Assembly (NCBI GenBank): GCA_945871915.1
Contig: CAMBXO010000008.1
Location: forward strand, 1 to 64,000
Reading direction: 5' to 3'
DNA length: 64,000 bases
DNA from: Singulisphaera sp. GP187
Lineage (GTDB): Bacteria > Planctomycetota > Phycisphaerae > Phycisphaerales > SM1A02
Shown: piece by piece, positions 44,003 through 53,028 of the stretch
Numbering within the stretch: the first letter of the stretch is position 1
Layout: every line of letters begins with the position of its first letter
Made by a program: the position numbers and the translations under genes
The notes under the pieces: generated by a model
The model's database searches: none
Told to the model about the DNA's origin: nothing
The model's input: only the letters and a program-made list of their open reading frames with translations

Positions 44003-45844
44003 ATGAAGTCGTGCGACCCACTTGCGCAATTGATTGCCGCATTCCGTGCAGGAATTGCCAAGGCGACCGGTTGCGATAGCGGCTCGATCGATCCGCAGGT
44101 GAAAGTCAGCGGCGATCCAAAGCACGGAGACTTTCAATGCAATGCTGCCCTTGTTCTCGCACGAGCCGCCAAAGTGAATCCTCGCGATCTGGCGGGGTCC
44201 ATCCTGCAGGCGACTGAGTTGGGCGACTTGGTGGATCGAACAGAAATTGCCGGCCCCGGATTCATCAATGTGTGGCTCTCAGCCACAGCGATCGCGCGCA
44301 TGCTGCGTGAACTTTCTGGTCCGTCACTTGGGATTGAACCCGCTCCGCTGCCACATGCTGTCGTCATTGATCTCTGTGGAGTGAATGTGGCCAAACAAAT
44401 GCATGTGGGACACCTGCGAGCCACCATCATCGGTGATGTCATCGCACGACTTCACGAACGATTGGGTCGCAAAGTTTGGCGAGAGAATCATCTTGGTGAC
44501 TGGGGACTTCCGATCGCCATGACGCTTGCATCCTTGCGACGTCAGCGCCGCGATTTTCGATCCCTCACTCTTGATGATCTCAACGCTGCCTATCGATCTG
44601 CGCAGTTAGAGGCCACAAGTGATCAGGCTGGACTGCAGGCGGCTCAAGTCGCTGGAGCCGGCCCCCACCGCCTTGCAGAACTTGAGCTGCAGAATCAATT
44701 GGCGTGCGCAGCCGAGCAGGATGCAAAGTCGACGCTGCTCAAACTTCAAGGCGGAGACGCTGCAACGGTCGCCGATTGGAAACAATTGATCGAAGTCACG
44801 ATGACGGAAGTGCTTGAGACAGCTCGCGTTCTCGGTGTCCACCTCACGGACCAGCACTCTCGTGGCGAGAGCTTTTTCCGCGACCGCCTTGCACCCACCG
44901 TTGATGCCTTTGTCAGTTCCGGCCTCGCCAAAGAGGACGCGGGAGCCATTGTGGTCACCTTTGCGGACCGCGAACGCCCGATGCTCATTCGTAAAGCCGA
45001 TGGTGGTTTTCTCTATGCAACCACCGATCTTGCGGCCGTCCGCTTTCGGGTTCAGGAGTTAGATGGTGGACATGTCATCTATGTTGTCGATGCAAGGCAG
45101 CGCGATCACTTTAAGGATGTCTTTGACGGCGTTCGCATGATCGGCTGGGACACACTGTCCGATGGAACACACGCAACCCTTTCTCACCTTGCATTCGGTA
45201 GCGTGCTTGGCACCGACAAACGCCCGCTCAAAACTCGAAGTGGCGAAAACTTTACGCTGCGTGCATTACTTGATGAGGCCATCGAGCGCGGGGTGCAGCA
45301 GGTTATGCGTCGAGCGACGGATCCCACTTCAACAACCCACGGCATGGCTGAATCTGAACTTCGAAGCATTGGTGCCGCAGTTGGAATTGGAGCGGTGAAA
45401 TACGCGGATCTTGCGTGCGATCCGGTGAGGGATTATGTGTTTGATCTCGATCGAATGATCGCCTTTGAAGGCGACACCGGACCCTACATCCAATATGCAC
45501 ATGCTCGCATTGCATCGCTGCTGAATCGATCTGGACAATCTGCTGAGGCGATCGCCGCGGCAGACTTTGCCATCACCGAACCAGCCGAACGACATCTGTC
45601 ACTTTGTCTTTTACAGTTTCCACACGTCGTCCTCAACGCTGCCGAAACCCTCTCTCCGCAGCGGCTCTGCGCGGCTCTGCACGAAATTGCAATTGCCTAT
45701 TCAGGCTTCTATCAGAGTTGCCCTGTGCTCAAGGCTCCGGACCAGGCGGTGTGTCGTGCGCGACTGGCCCTCTCTCGCCTCACTCAACGCGTCCTCGCGG
45801 AGGGGTTGTCCCTGCTGGGCATTCATGCTCCGTTGCGCATGTAA
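44003..45844 (+). CDS. argS: Arginyl-tRNA synthetase
   Basis: 613 residues; charges tRNA-Arg. N-terminal Add1 domain (GDPKHGDFQCNAALVLAR, IAGPGFINVWLS), the HIGH motif as NVAKQMHVGHLRATIIGD, the KMSKS-equivalent LGTDKRPLKTRSGENFTL, and the C-terminal anticodon-binding DALR domain (YIQYAHARIASLL ... QSCPVL). Catalytic Lys of canonical KMSKS is missing, as is usual in ArgS. ATG at 44003, 9 bp after the peptidase gene. Its 3' end overlaps the convergent metallopeptidase-like gene by 22 bp. Confidence 0.97.
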   Translation: MKSCDPLAQLIAAFRAGIAKATGCDSGSIDPQVKVSGDPKHGDFQCNAALVLARAAKVNPRDLAGSILQATELGDLVDRTEIAGPGFINVWLSATAIARMLRELSGPSLGIEPAPLPHAVVIDLCGVNVAKQMHVGHLRATIIGDVIARLHERLGRKVWRENHLGDWGLPIAMTLASLRRQRRDFRSLTLDDLNAAYRSAQLEATSDQAGLQAAQVAGAGPHRLAELELQNQLACAAEQDAKSTLLKLQGGDAATVADWKQLIEVTMTEVLETARVLGVHLTDQHSRGESFFRDRLAPTVDAFVSSGLAKEDAGAIVVTFADRERPMLIRKADGGFLYATTDLAAVRFRVQELDGGHVIYVVDARQRDHFKDVFDGVRMIGWDTLSDGTHATLSHLAFGSVLGTDKRPLKTRSGENFTLRALLDEAIERGVQQVMRRATDPTSTTHGMAESELRSIGAAVGIGAVKYADLACDPVRDYVFDLDRMIAFEGDTGPYIQYAHARIASLLNRSGQSAEAIAAADFAITEPAERHLSLCLLQFPHVVLNAAETLSPQRLCAALHEIAIAYSGFYQSCPVLKAPDQAVCRARLALSRLTQRVLAEGLSLLGIHAPLRM

Positions 45845-46476
45845 CGCTCGCCGAACAACTGCCTCACGGATCGCCAGAGACTTTCTAATCCACATCCGCG
45901 AGGCATGAACACGCCCAAGTCTTGGCGATCGATCAAGGGTGCTGTCTTTCTTCGCTTTCGACGCGGCTTTGCCTTCATCACTTGCAGTTGTGAAAATACC
46001 TCGGGCGAGACACTTCGAACATAAGTGATTTCATTCCTGGTGGTTTCAACTTCGCTCATACAGCGTGATGGCATGACGCCAAGCCCATCCTGCACCGCAT
46101 GAGTCAATTCATGAATCAAGACAGCCGTGGCAAATAGCCGTATGGGAACTTGAATCCCCTGCGGCGGAGGCGAGAGCCCGATGCGCCGCCGTGAATACAC
46201 CGTCCATGAAGCGGTTTTTCCGGTGGGCACGCACAATCGAATGCGAGGTCCAATCAACCGATGCGATCCGCCTCGTTCGAAACGGCTTGCTCGTCGACAT
46301 CGCTTCCACTGAATTGGAACAGTGGCCAATGTTTCACGCTGGTAAGGAGTCAAGTTGTAGGTTGCGGTAATGAAGGCCATCGCTTCATTCACGATCGTTC
46401 GGCGCAACGCCAAAGTCAGTCTTGTGGGCGATGGGTGAACGCGAGCGAGATCCATTTGAATTGCATTCAGCGCCAT
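45823..46476 (-). CDS. Putative zinc metalloprotease-like protein
   Basis: 217 residues, no named family. The zincin signature is TAVLIHELTHAVQDGLG (HExxH), with EVETTRNEITYV downstream offering the third ligand Glu. No signal peptide; the C-terminal third is basic (MKAKPRRKRRKTAP). ATG at 46476 has GGA nearby; a GTG at 46485 is an alternative. It follows the dCMP deaminase gene by 29 bp on the same strand, so it may be the third gene of the kinase-deaminase unit. Confidence 0.7.
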   Translation of the reverse strand: MALNAIQMDLARVHPSPTRLTLALRRTIVNEAMAFITATYNLTPYQRETLATVPIQWKRCRRASRFERGGSHRLIGPRIRLCVPTGKTASWTVYSRRRIGLSPPPQGIQVPIRLFATAVLIHELTHAVQDGLGVMPSRCMSEVETTRNEITYVRSVSPEVFSQLQVMKAKPRRKRRKTAPLIDRQDLGVFMPRGCGLESLWRSVRQLFGERYMRNGA

Positions 46477-46505
46477 CTCATCCACATGAAAGCAATCTCT
46501 GCGCG

Positions 46506-46988
46506 TTAGGGTGCGACTTTCGAAATTCGGTTGAGGTGATGCAATTGCACGCCAGCTTCCTCGAGCACCACTCGCGCCTTTTCAAGACTCTCAAGCCAGT
46601 GCGCATCCAATCCCTGAAGATCGGGTACCCAAGTGACTACGCGCACCAAACCTGCCTGAACCACCGCGAGCGAGCACTGCACACATGGCGCAAAGCTGGT
46701 GTACAGCGTGCATCCAATTGGGCTCACTCCATTGCGGGCGCACTGAATGATTGCGTTGAGTTCCGCATGCACAATCAAATCATATTTTTCTGGCCGCTGC
46801 AGTCGCTCGGGCTTGTCCTCGAACCCGCGAGGCAATCCATTAAACCCCGTTGCAACCACCTGACGCATTCCGGAAACAATGACCGCACCAACCCCGCGAT
46901 TGGGATCCTTGCTCCAGGCTGCAATCTGATCCGACAACTGTAGAAATCGCCGGTCCCACTTTTCAGATGGGGACGACGCAATCGTCAC
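46506..46988 (-). CDS. dCMP deaminase family protein
   Basis: 160 residues of the zinc cytidine/deoxycytidylate deaminase fold. The zinc and proton-shuttle residues are HAELN and SFAPCVQCSLAVVQAG (PCxxC). DPNRGVGAVIVS and GFNGLPRGFEDKPERL match ComEB/dCMP deaminases, which make dUMP for thymidylate synthesis. GTG at 46988 overlaps the TGA of the protein kinase gene by 3 nt (GTGA), so the two are translationally coupled. Confidence 0.93.
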   Translation of the reverse strand: MTIASSPSEKWDRRFLQLSDQIAAWSKDPNRGVGAVIVSGMRQVVATGFNGLPRGFEDKPERLQRPEKYDLIVHAELNAIIQCARNGVSPIGCTLYTSFAPCVQCSLAVVQAGLVRVVTWVPDLQGLDAHWLESLEKARVVLEEAGVQLHHLNRISKVAP

Positions 46989-47863
46989 TTGGCTGCCCGT
47001 ACAAACGACTCCAACTTTGAATTACCACTCCCCTGCAAGGTGGCCGCCAGCAAATCGAGTCTGCTAGCTACCAAAGACATGCTGGAGACACGATCCGCTG
47101 GATCCAATTGAACACACTCAAGAATCAAGTCGCTCAAGGCCTGTGGTATGGATTTGTTTCGTTCAATCGGTGCAACTGGTTTTCGAATCTGTCCACGGGG
47201 TACCGTTTCAAGGTCTCCGTTACTCCGAGGAATAACGGCCGTCGGAATAAGTTCTCCAATCAAAACGAAATACATGGTGGCGCCAAGGTTGTACACATCT
47301 GTGGCCCCCGTAATCGCCTCGGTATATGCCTGCTCTGGCGCGATGTAACCAGGTGTCCCCTGAATACGTTTCTTCTTGGCGCCGATAGCGCAGGCCTGTC
47401 CAAGATCGATGATCTTCACATGGCCGGTGTCGCTCACCATTGCGTTGATCGGCTTCATGTCCGCATGCACAAATCCACGCTCGTGCATGTACGCCAATCC
47501 CTGTGCAATTTGCGAGAACTGTTGCACGGCCTCCAGCATGGTGCGAGGAAGTCGCCCATCAAGCGAGTCAGCATCGACAAGTTCCAGCAACAACCCAATC
47601 TCGGTGACGGTAAAGAGCTTTCGCTTGCGCTCCACCTTCCCAATTCCGCGAATGTTTGGGTGCTTCAACTTTGAGCCAATCGAATACTCCGATTCCACCT
47701 GCTCAATAAACCGGTGATCCTTGTCCGTCTTGCGAACGACATGCTTCAAGGCCCACACCTGCCTTGTCTTGGGATCCTGAACGGCATACAGCTCGCTCGC
47801 TGCGCCGGTACCAATTTTGGCAATGATCGGGTAACCAAAAATCTCTTGAATGAAAGCTGTCAT
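46985..47863 (-). CDS. Serine/threonine protein kinase (non-RD type)
   Basis: 292 residues, a kinase domain without a membrane segment or sensor. Gly-loop IAKIGTGAASELYAV, VWALKHV (ATP Lys), catalytic loop FVHADMKPINAM (Asp present, preceding Arg replaced by Ala), DLG for DFG (IIDLGQACA), and GTPGYIAPEQ. The ATG at 47863 has AAGAGA 5 nt upstream; a TTG at 47881 is less likely. Probably cytoplasmic. Coupled to the dCMP deaminase gene, which suggests but does not prove that nucleotide metabolism is its context. Confidence 0.9.
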   Translation of the reverse strand: MTAFIQEIFGYPIIAKIGTGAASELYAVQDPKTRQVWALKHVVRKTDKDHRFIEQVESEYSIGSKLKHPNIRGIGKVERKRKLFTVTEIGLLLELVDADSLDGRLPRTMLEAVQQFSQIAQGLAYMHERGFVHADMKPINAMVSDTGHVKIIDLGQACAIGAKKKRIQGTPGYIAPEQAYTEAITGATDVYNLGATMYFVLIGELIPTAVIPRSNGDLETVPRGQIRKPVAPIERNKSIPQALSDLILECVQLDPADRVSSMSLVASRLDLLAATLQGSGNSKLESFVRAAK

Positions 47864-48039
47864 TGAAATCTCTTGAACCAACGAACCCAGCCAAACACTC
47901 CAAATTCACCCGGGAATACGCTGTCTGATTGCGGGAAGCGAACTGTGTGATCCACAGCCGTGCATCGCCCCACGCGATCGCCCCAATTCGGAATGACGCG
48001 AAAGTTTAGTTGCCGCACGACACCGCTGCAAGCCCAGAG

Positions 48040-48753
48040 TTAGGGAGTGCTCAAGACCAATTGCGATTCAAACTCGCTCACGGGAAAAAACTTTCCTGGA
48101 CTGGCAACGCGTGCAACATCGCTATGCAGAAACACCCGATCTGCTGAGATTCCAAGTTCTCGCTGCAACCGCCTCACCAAGGCCGCAAGCTCATGAACCT
48201 GCTGCTCAGTAAACGGGCGGCGATCGCCGTTTCCCACCAAGCAAATACCGACTGCATTGCGGTTGAGTTCGTCGGGCGATGTTCCGGGCACACGCGACGC
48301 GATCAACATGGCCCCCTCCGCCGCAGGCCTTGAAGCGACATGCGCTCCGGGCAATTGTTGATTCCAGCGAGGCCCCACTTCCACCATTCCATCTGCTAAT
48401 CCCTGCCCGTTTCCAATAATGAAGTGGTATCCAAGCCCTGCCAACCCCGCAGATCCGTGCATGCGTGCAATGCTTGCGGCATCGCCACCGGGCGAACCCG
48501 AGTGGTGAATCACAATGGAATTCCACCGATTTCGATCCAGCGGTACTTCGCGTGGCATCACTCCGGCGTCAACTTGCCCTAGCACAATCGGCGTCATGGC
48601 CACGATGGGTCGCGGCCCCTCGGAATCACCTAGCACCAGCACCGCACATGCCATCGCCATCGCGGCTCCAAAGGCTCCCCAGACCAAGCCGGTCCGGCGA
48701 GACATTCGCGAAGGCTGCGACAGCGGGCGAAGAATTGGAAGTCGGTCGGTCAT
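48040..48753 (-). CDS. N-acetylmuramoyl-L-alanine amidase (amidase_2/PGRP fold)
   Basis: 237 residues. One N-terminal hydrophobic segment (GLVWGAFGAAMAMACAVLVLG) anchors or exports it. The amidase_2 domain has the zinc ligands IVIHHSGSPGG (first His), LGYHFIIGNG, AVGICLVGNGDRRPF and RVFLHSDVARVASPGKFFP (last His); the final Cys of canonical T4-lysozyme-like amidases is Ser here. It would cut between MurNAc and L-Ala in the periplasm. ATG at 48753; a TTG at 48786 is possible. Confidence 0.87.
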   Translation of the reverse strand: MTDRLPILRPLSQPSRMSRRTGLVWGAFGAAMAMACAVLVLGDSEGPRPIVAMTPIVLGQVDAGVMPREVPLDRNRWNSIVIHHSGSPGGDAASIARMHGSAGLAGLGYHFIIGNGQGLADGMVEVGPRWNQQLPGAHVASRPAAEGAMLIASRVPGTSPDELNRNAVGICLVGNGDRRPFTEQQVHELAALVRRLQRELGISADRVFLHSDVARVASPGKFFPVSEFESQLVLSTP

Positions 48754-48819
48754 GGGTGGAGAAGTGTTCCGAAATATCGGATTCAAGTCGCTTTGGTCTT
48801 TCGTGAATTTTCAGAAAGT

Positions 48820-49092
48820 TCAGGACTGCGGCGCGAGCCGTGCTCGGAGAGCCGGCTTGGGATTGCCAAAGACATCTGGCTCCTGTAACGGTGTAAAGCG
48901 GTCTCGCAGATTGTCGGTCCTCTCAAACTGATTGCGCGGTTCACTCGCAGGAAAGAGAACTTTTTGGCAACCAGTCACCATGGAAAGGATCAGGGCAACG
49001 CCAAGCCACCACGAATGGTGGTTCGCATGACAACCGGATGACCGTCGCATTGGGCAATCCACGCAACAATCGTACGAAGTCGGGTGGTTCAT
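48820..49092 (-). CDS. Small putative lipoprotein
   Basis: 90 residues from the ATG at 49092, two nt after the stop of the upstream lipoprotein gene. A hydrophobic segment (WWLGVALILSMVTGC) ends in a lipobox-like VTGC, but it is preceded by 35 Cys- and His-containing residues (YDCCVDCP); a later ATG at 49050 would give a normal-length signal peptide. The mature part is only about 47 residues, polar (FERTDNLRDRFTPLQEPD). Function unknown. Confidence 0.55.
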   Translation of the reverse strand: MNHPTSYDCCVDCPMRRSSGCHANHHSWWLGVALILSMVTGCQKVLFPASEPRNQFERTDNLRDRFTPLQEPDVFGNPKPALRARLAPQS

Positions 49093-49094
49093 CT

Positions 49095-49733
49095 TCAATG
49101 TGCTGGCGGCTCCGGGTTGGTCCAATACAAACTGGTGGCTGCTTCGAGCTTTCTACCGGACCATCCATCCATGTAGGTCACCAGGACCTGCACAGGCACA
49201 TCCTGTGGTTCTGCAGGTACTTGCAGCGGAACAACCACGGTGTAATGACTCCCAGTCATCCCAGATCTGTAGAGGTTGGACACCTGCATGGGTGACCAAG
49301 AATGGCTTGAGAGCAACACCTTTTTACCACCCTCTGGCTCCAAAGATGCCACAACGGAAATGCTTCCGGTGAGTTGTGTGGCTCGCCCATGGCCATCGAC
49401 CACCTGAAGAAAGAGACGAAGCTGGGGAAGAGCACCGGCCCCGCCCTCACCCCGTTCTGCCCGCGAAAGTTTCTCAATCAAAATTTCCGCGGGCCGTGGC
49501 GTGGCCTCCCGAAGTTCAGCCGAAGGTGGCGTCGAGGACGACCCTTCCGTGGTGGCCCCGGCGGTGAGTTGCGCCTGCAATTGTTCGTTGGCAAGCCGCA
49601 TCGCCTGATTGCGATCCTGCAATTCCTGAATTTCGGATCGAAGGGCATCGTTTGGATTCGGGCCAAGTGCTCTCGCATGGCAACCACAATGCACAAGACA
49701 GATTGACGCAAGAAGAATCCATTTCATATTCAT
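49095..49733 (-). CDS. Putative lipoprotein with coiled coil
   Basis: 212 residues. MNMKWILLASICLVHCGC is a type II signal (lipobox VHCGC). Residues about 30-58 form a coiled coil (RSEIQELQDRNQAMRLANEQ). After a low-complexity Thr/Ser/Pro linker, residues about 90-200 look like a small beta-sandwich (LRLFLQVVDGHGRATQLTGSI) that ends in VQVLVTYMDGWSGRKLEAA. The ATG at 49733 overlaps the rex stop by 4 nt. Unknown role. Confidence 0.72.
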   Translation of the reverse strand: MNMKWILLASICLVHCGCHARALGPNPNDALRSEIQELQDRNQAMRLANEQLQAQLTAGATTEGSSSTPPSAELREATPRPAEILIEKLSRAERGEGGAGALPQLRLFLQVVDGHGRATQLTGSISVVASLEPEGGKKVLLSSHSWSPMQVSNLYRSGMTGSHYTVVVPLQVPAEPQDVPVQVLVTYMDGWSGRKLEAATSLYWTNPEPPAH

Positions 49734-50392
49734 GCTCCCGTTGTTCTCTTTGACCGACTGGATTGATTGGTTGTTTCAAACGCAAGCCGCTGAAAGGCCT
49801 CTGTAAAGTCCACATTCACAGAGGCAACATGGGCCGGCAGTTGCAATGCACGAGGGGCAAAGTTGAGAAGGCCTCGAATGCCTGATGCAACAAGGATTTC
49901 AGCCACATTTTGAGCATCACTCGGTGGCACGGCCACAATGCCAAAGTGTGCTCCACTGCGACGCACTGTGGCTGGAATGGCCTTCATCGGTTGAACTGCA
50001 AGGCCCGCCACTCGCTTGCCAACCACAGATGGAGCGTGATCAAACACGGCGACCAGTTCAAACCCCTCGGTGTGGAATCTCGGATAGGCCAAGAGCGCTC
50101 GCCCGATGTTGCCTGCGCCAACCAGCACCGCACGCCAGGACTTTTGCAAGCCGATCGCCCGTCGCATCGTTTCATGAAGTTCCCTTGTTCGATAGCCCAC
50201 ACCAGATTGTCCGCGCCCACCAATACTGGCAAGATCCTTACGCACCTGTGCATCCGCTACGCCGGCTGCAGCCCCTAACTGGTGACTGCTGATGCACTCC
50301 ATTCCACCAGTTTCCACCACCGACTGCAGCACACGCAGATACATCGTGAGTCGGCGCGCCGTCGGTTTTGAGATGCGAATGGTTTGGGGCAT
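49730..50392 (-). CDS. rex: Redox-sensing transcriptional repressor Rex
   Basis: 220 residues. The N-terminal winged helix (SKPTARRLTMYLRVLQSV, HQLGAAAGVADAQVRKDLASIGG) and the Rossmann NADH-sensing domain (VLVGAGNIGRALLAYPRF) match Rex; C-terminal GIRGLLNFAPRALQLP is also typical. Rex represses fermentative and respiratory genes when NADH is low. ATG at 50392; an open extension to 50485 runs into divergent metF. No TTGTGA-TCACAA Rex box is obvious in the 27-bp gap to metF. Confidence 0.95.
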   Translation of the reverse strand: MPQTIRISKPTARRLTMYLRVLQSVVETGGMECISSHQLGAAAGVADAQVRKDLASIGGRGQSGVGYRTRELHETMRRAIGLQKSWRAVLVGAGNIGRALLAYPRFHTEGFELVAVFDHAPSVVGKRVAGLAVQPMKAIPATVRRSGAHFGIVAVPPSDAQNVAEILVASGIRGLLNFAPRALQLPAHVASVNVDFTEAFQRLAFETTNQSSRSKRTTGA

Positions 50393-50419
50393 GCGGGCTT
50401 CGGTTCGTAGACTGTACCC

Positions 50420-51325
50420 ATGCACATGACGGATATTCTGGCTCGCGATTCGCGAACAGCCAGTTTCGAGTTTTTCCCGCCGCACAATGAGGCTGGATGG
50501 GATGCTCTGTTTTCGTCCATCACGGAACTCGAGCGGCTGGCGCCAAGTTTTGTCAGTGTGACCTCAGGTGCCGGCGGCAGCACGCGAACTCGCACCCACG
50601 AGCTGGTTGTTCGGCTCAAGCGGCAGTCGACCTTGGACCCGGTGCCACATCTCACATGCATCAATCACTCTCGTGCCGAAGTTCAAGCGCTGCTTGAGCA
50701 ATACGCTTCTGAGGGCATCTCCAACATTCTCGCGTTACGAGGTGACATGCCCCGCGGGACCACGGTCTGCACCAATGACTTTTCGCACGCCGTCGATTTG
50801 GTGCGGTTCATTCGCGAGTTCAATGCCCGCGGAATTCATCCCGACCCACGCGGCTTTGGCATTGGTGTGGCCGGGTTTCCGGAAGGCCACCCAGAGACAC
50901 CTAACACGTTGCGACTCATGGACCACCTGAAGGCAAAGGTGGATGCGGGTGCAGACTGGATTTGCACCCAACTCTTCTTTGAGAACAATTCATTCTTAGA
51001 TTGGCGTGAGCGATGCGAACTTGCGGGAATCCACACGCCCGTTTTGGCGGGCATCATGCCGGTGCTCAGTTTGGCCAACCTGCATCGCATGGCGGAATTA
51101 GCTGGATGCACGCATGTTCCCGCGAAGTTTTTGCGAGCCATCCAGCGGTGCGGCAATGATGCAGAAAGCGTGCAACGCATCGGCATTCATTGGGCAACCG
51201 AACAATGCCTCGCATTGCTCGATCGAAATGTTCGCGGAATTCACTTTTACACACTCAATCGCAGCGCGGCGACACAAGAAATTTTTAAGAATCTCGGTTT
51301 GAAGAGCGCTGCGGGAATCCGCTGA
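50420..51325 (+). CDS. metF: Methylenetetrahydrofolate reductase
   Basis: 301-residue TIM-barrel flavoenzyme reducing 5,10-methylene-THF to 5-methyl-THF for methionine synthesis. SFEFFPPHNEAGWDAL carries the catalytic Glu; VSVTSGAGGS, LTCINHSRAEVQALL, ILALRGDMP and GADWICTQLFFEN are the usual FAD and folate blocks. ATG at 50420, divergent from rex (27 bp). Ends 11 bp from the convergent exported TPR gene. Confidence 0.95.
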   Translation: MHMTDILARDSRTASFEFFPPHNEAGWDALFSSITELERLAPSFVSVTSGAGGSTRTRTHELVVRLKRQSTLDPVPHLTCINHSRAEVQALLEQYASEGISNILALRGDMPRGTTVCTNDFSHAVDLVRFIREFNARGIHPDPRGFGIGVAGFPEGHPETPNTLRLMDHLKAKVDAGADWICTQLFFENNSFLDWRERCELAGIHTPVLAGIMPVLSLANLHRMAELAGCTHVPAKFLRAIQRCGNDAESVQRIGIHWATEQCLALLDRNVRGIHFYTLNRSAATQEIFKNLGLKSAAGIR

Positions 51326-51336
51326 TTTTCACCCGT

Positions 51337-52992
51337 TTATGGCGCAGCAGGCTTAGGGGAATCCGGTGAGGCAGGCGGTGAGTCAATCCATAACTTAGAA
51401 AGTAACGCGGCGCGCGACTCGTGCTGCGGTGAACCCTGCATTGCCTGCAGGCCTTCGCGGATCGCGGCCGAGTCTCCAGTCAGGTGCCCGATGTACGCCA
51501 GGAGCAAACCCTGGCTCGGCTCATCATTTTTGGCTTGAATAGATGCGCGGCATGAGGCCATGGCTTTCGCCAAACGATCCGGAGTTGGAATGGCTTCGGG
51601 TGCCCATTTGACATCCATCATTTCTGGATGATCCACCAGCAACGCCTCAAGCGTTGTTGCTGCGGAGCCGATTAAGTTTCCGGCAATCTGGCAATGAAGC
51701 AATCCAGCCGTCGCCCGAGGATCTCCTGGACTGATGGCCAGTGCGACTTCAAATTGCTTCTCCGCAAGAAAACTATTTCCAAGATGCATTGACCGCTGCC
51801 CATCGAGCAGCAACTCATCCAGCCGCCCACGCATTCCATCGCCATATGCATTCATCTGAGTGCCATGCTTCAGAAGAAGGGCGTAGTCATCAAGCGTTAG
51901 GCGAACATCTCCAACGCTCACCTTTCCATCATCCGTTGGCTTCAGGTCCGACGGTGAAACGCCGCGATTGGACTGCACCACCGTGGTGCCAGCCAACCCA
52001 GCCGGTTCGACACCTCGGTCGAGCTGAACTCGAAGCGCGTCGTAAGCAGACGAAAGGCCTCGTTGAGCGGATTCTTTTTCGGTCTGGTCGCCGGATTCTG
52101 GCTGTGTTTTTCCTTGGTCAGTTGAAGGTCGCACCGCCACCTGCTCAATCCATTTCGTTCGAATTCCCCGCAGCATCGTGTCGTAGGCCGAAAGACCTGT
52201 GCCCGCAGATTGGCTAGCGATATCGCCCTGTGTGGGCAGTTTCATTTCTCGCGTGCCTGAAACATTCACCGAGTCCGTTGGAGCGGCTTCTAAAAAGGGA
52301 TTCGCTTTGGCCGACACCACCGCGTCGTGCTGAATGCGTCCAAACCGAAGATCGTCCCGCAACCGCGACGCTTCGTACAGGCTGAGTCTGTCGGACCCTA
52401 CGCGATCCTTGTTTCGTTCCTTCTTGACACCGCGAAGCGTGCTCGCCGTCAACACGCCTGTGTCACCTTCGCGATCCTTGTAGGTCGCCATCACAGTGCT
52501 CTCCACTTCGGCACTTCGCTGGCGGCTTCCGCTTAGTTGAGTGCTCATGCGATCCAACCGTTGGCTGGTCTCCGCGGAAGATGTCGCCGCACCTGTTTGC
52601 CCGGTGCTACTTGCACCAACAAAATCGCGGCGATATTCCAATGCGGTCGAATCGCGGGCCATGGAGAATGCGTCACCCGTGCTGGTGGTGCGAGCGATCG
52701 CCGCGCTGCTCAACGCTGAGTTTCGACGGAAGCCAATCGATGAGTCACCGCCCGTCGCCCCGCGAAAGTCGCCCTCGGCGCTGTATCCAACACTTCCTCG
52801 AAACCCACGACCAGCCGCCACATCGCCTGTCACCACTAAATTGCGGGATCGATAATCCTCTTGTTGTTTTCCAGCGTTTTTCCCACTGCTTCCAACCTGC
52901 AACGAAGCGTCCAGCGCCCCCTGTGGCCATGCGGCAACCGTGATGCAAAACGATAAACCGATGCCAAGCGATTGAAGCACATGCGATCGCAT
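51337..52992 (-). CDS. Exported protein with TPR-like C-terminal third
   Basis: 551 residues, no named family. Signal peptide MRSHVLQSLGIGLSFCITVAAW. Residues about 30-310 are polar, Ser/Thr/Gly-rich and repetitive (RGFRGSVGYSAEGDFRGATG), probably beta or disordered. From residue about 400, LGNSFLAEKQFEVALAISPGDPRATAGLL is TPR-like. Likely periplasmic or outer-membrane-associated in a planctomycete-specific family. Isolated on its strand. Confidence 0.72.
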   Translation of the reverse strand: MRSHVLQSLGIGLSFCITVAAWPQGALDASLQVGSSGKNAGKQQEDYRSRNLVVTGDVAAGRGFRGSVGYSAEGDFRGATGGDSSIGFRRNSALSSAAIARTTSTGDAFSMARDSTALEYRRDFVGASSTGQTGAATSSAETSQRLDRMSTQLSGSRQRSAEVESTVMATYKDREGDTGVLTASTLRGVKKERNKDRVGSDRLSLYEASRLRDDLRFGRIQHDAVVSAKANPFLEAAPTDSVNVSGTREMKLPTQGDIASQSAGTGLSAYDTMLRGIRTKWIEQVAVRPSTDQGKTQPESGDQTEKESAQRGLSSAYDALRVQLDRGVEPAGLAGTTVVQSNRGVSPSDLKPTDDGKVSVGDVRLTLDDYALLLKHGTQMNAYGDGMRGRLDELLLDGQRSMHLGNSFLAEKQFEVALAISPGDPRATAGLLHCQIAGNLIGSAATTLEALLVDHPEMMDVKWAPEAIPTPDRLAKAMASCRASIQAKNDEPSQGLLLAYIGHLTGDSAAIREGLQAMQGSPQHESRAALLSKLWIDSPPASPDSPKPAAP

Positions 52993-53028
52993 GACATCAT
53001 CCTATCCGCTTCGTCGTAGCATCTGATT

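Noticed and set aside
50393-50419. Rex operator in the rex-metF gap
   Set aside because: The 27-bp interval has no TTGTGA/TCACAA palindrome.
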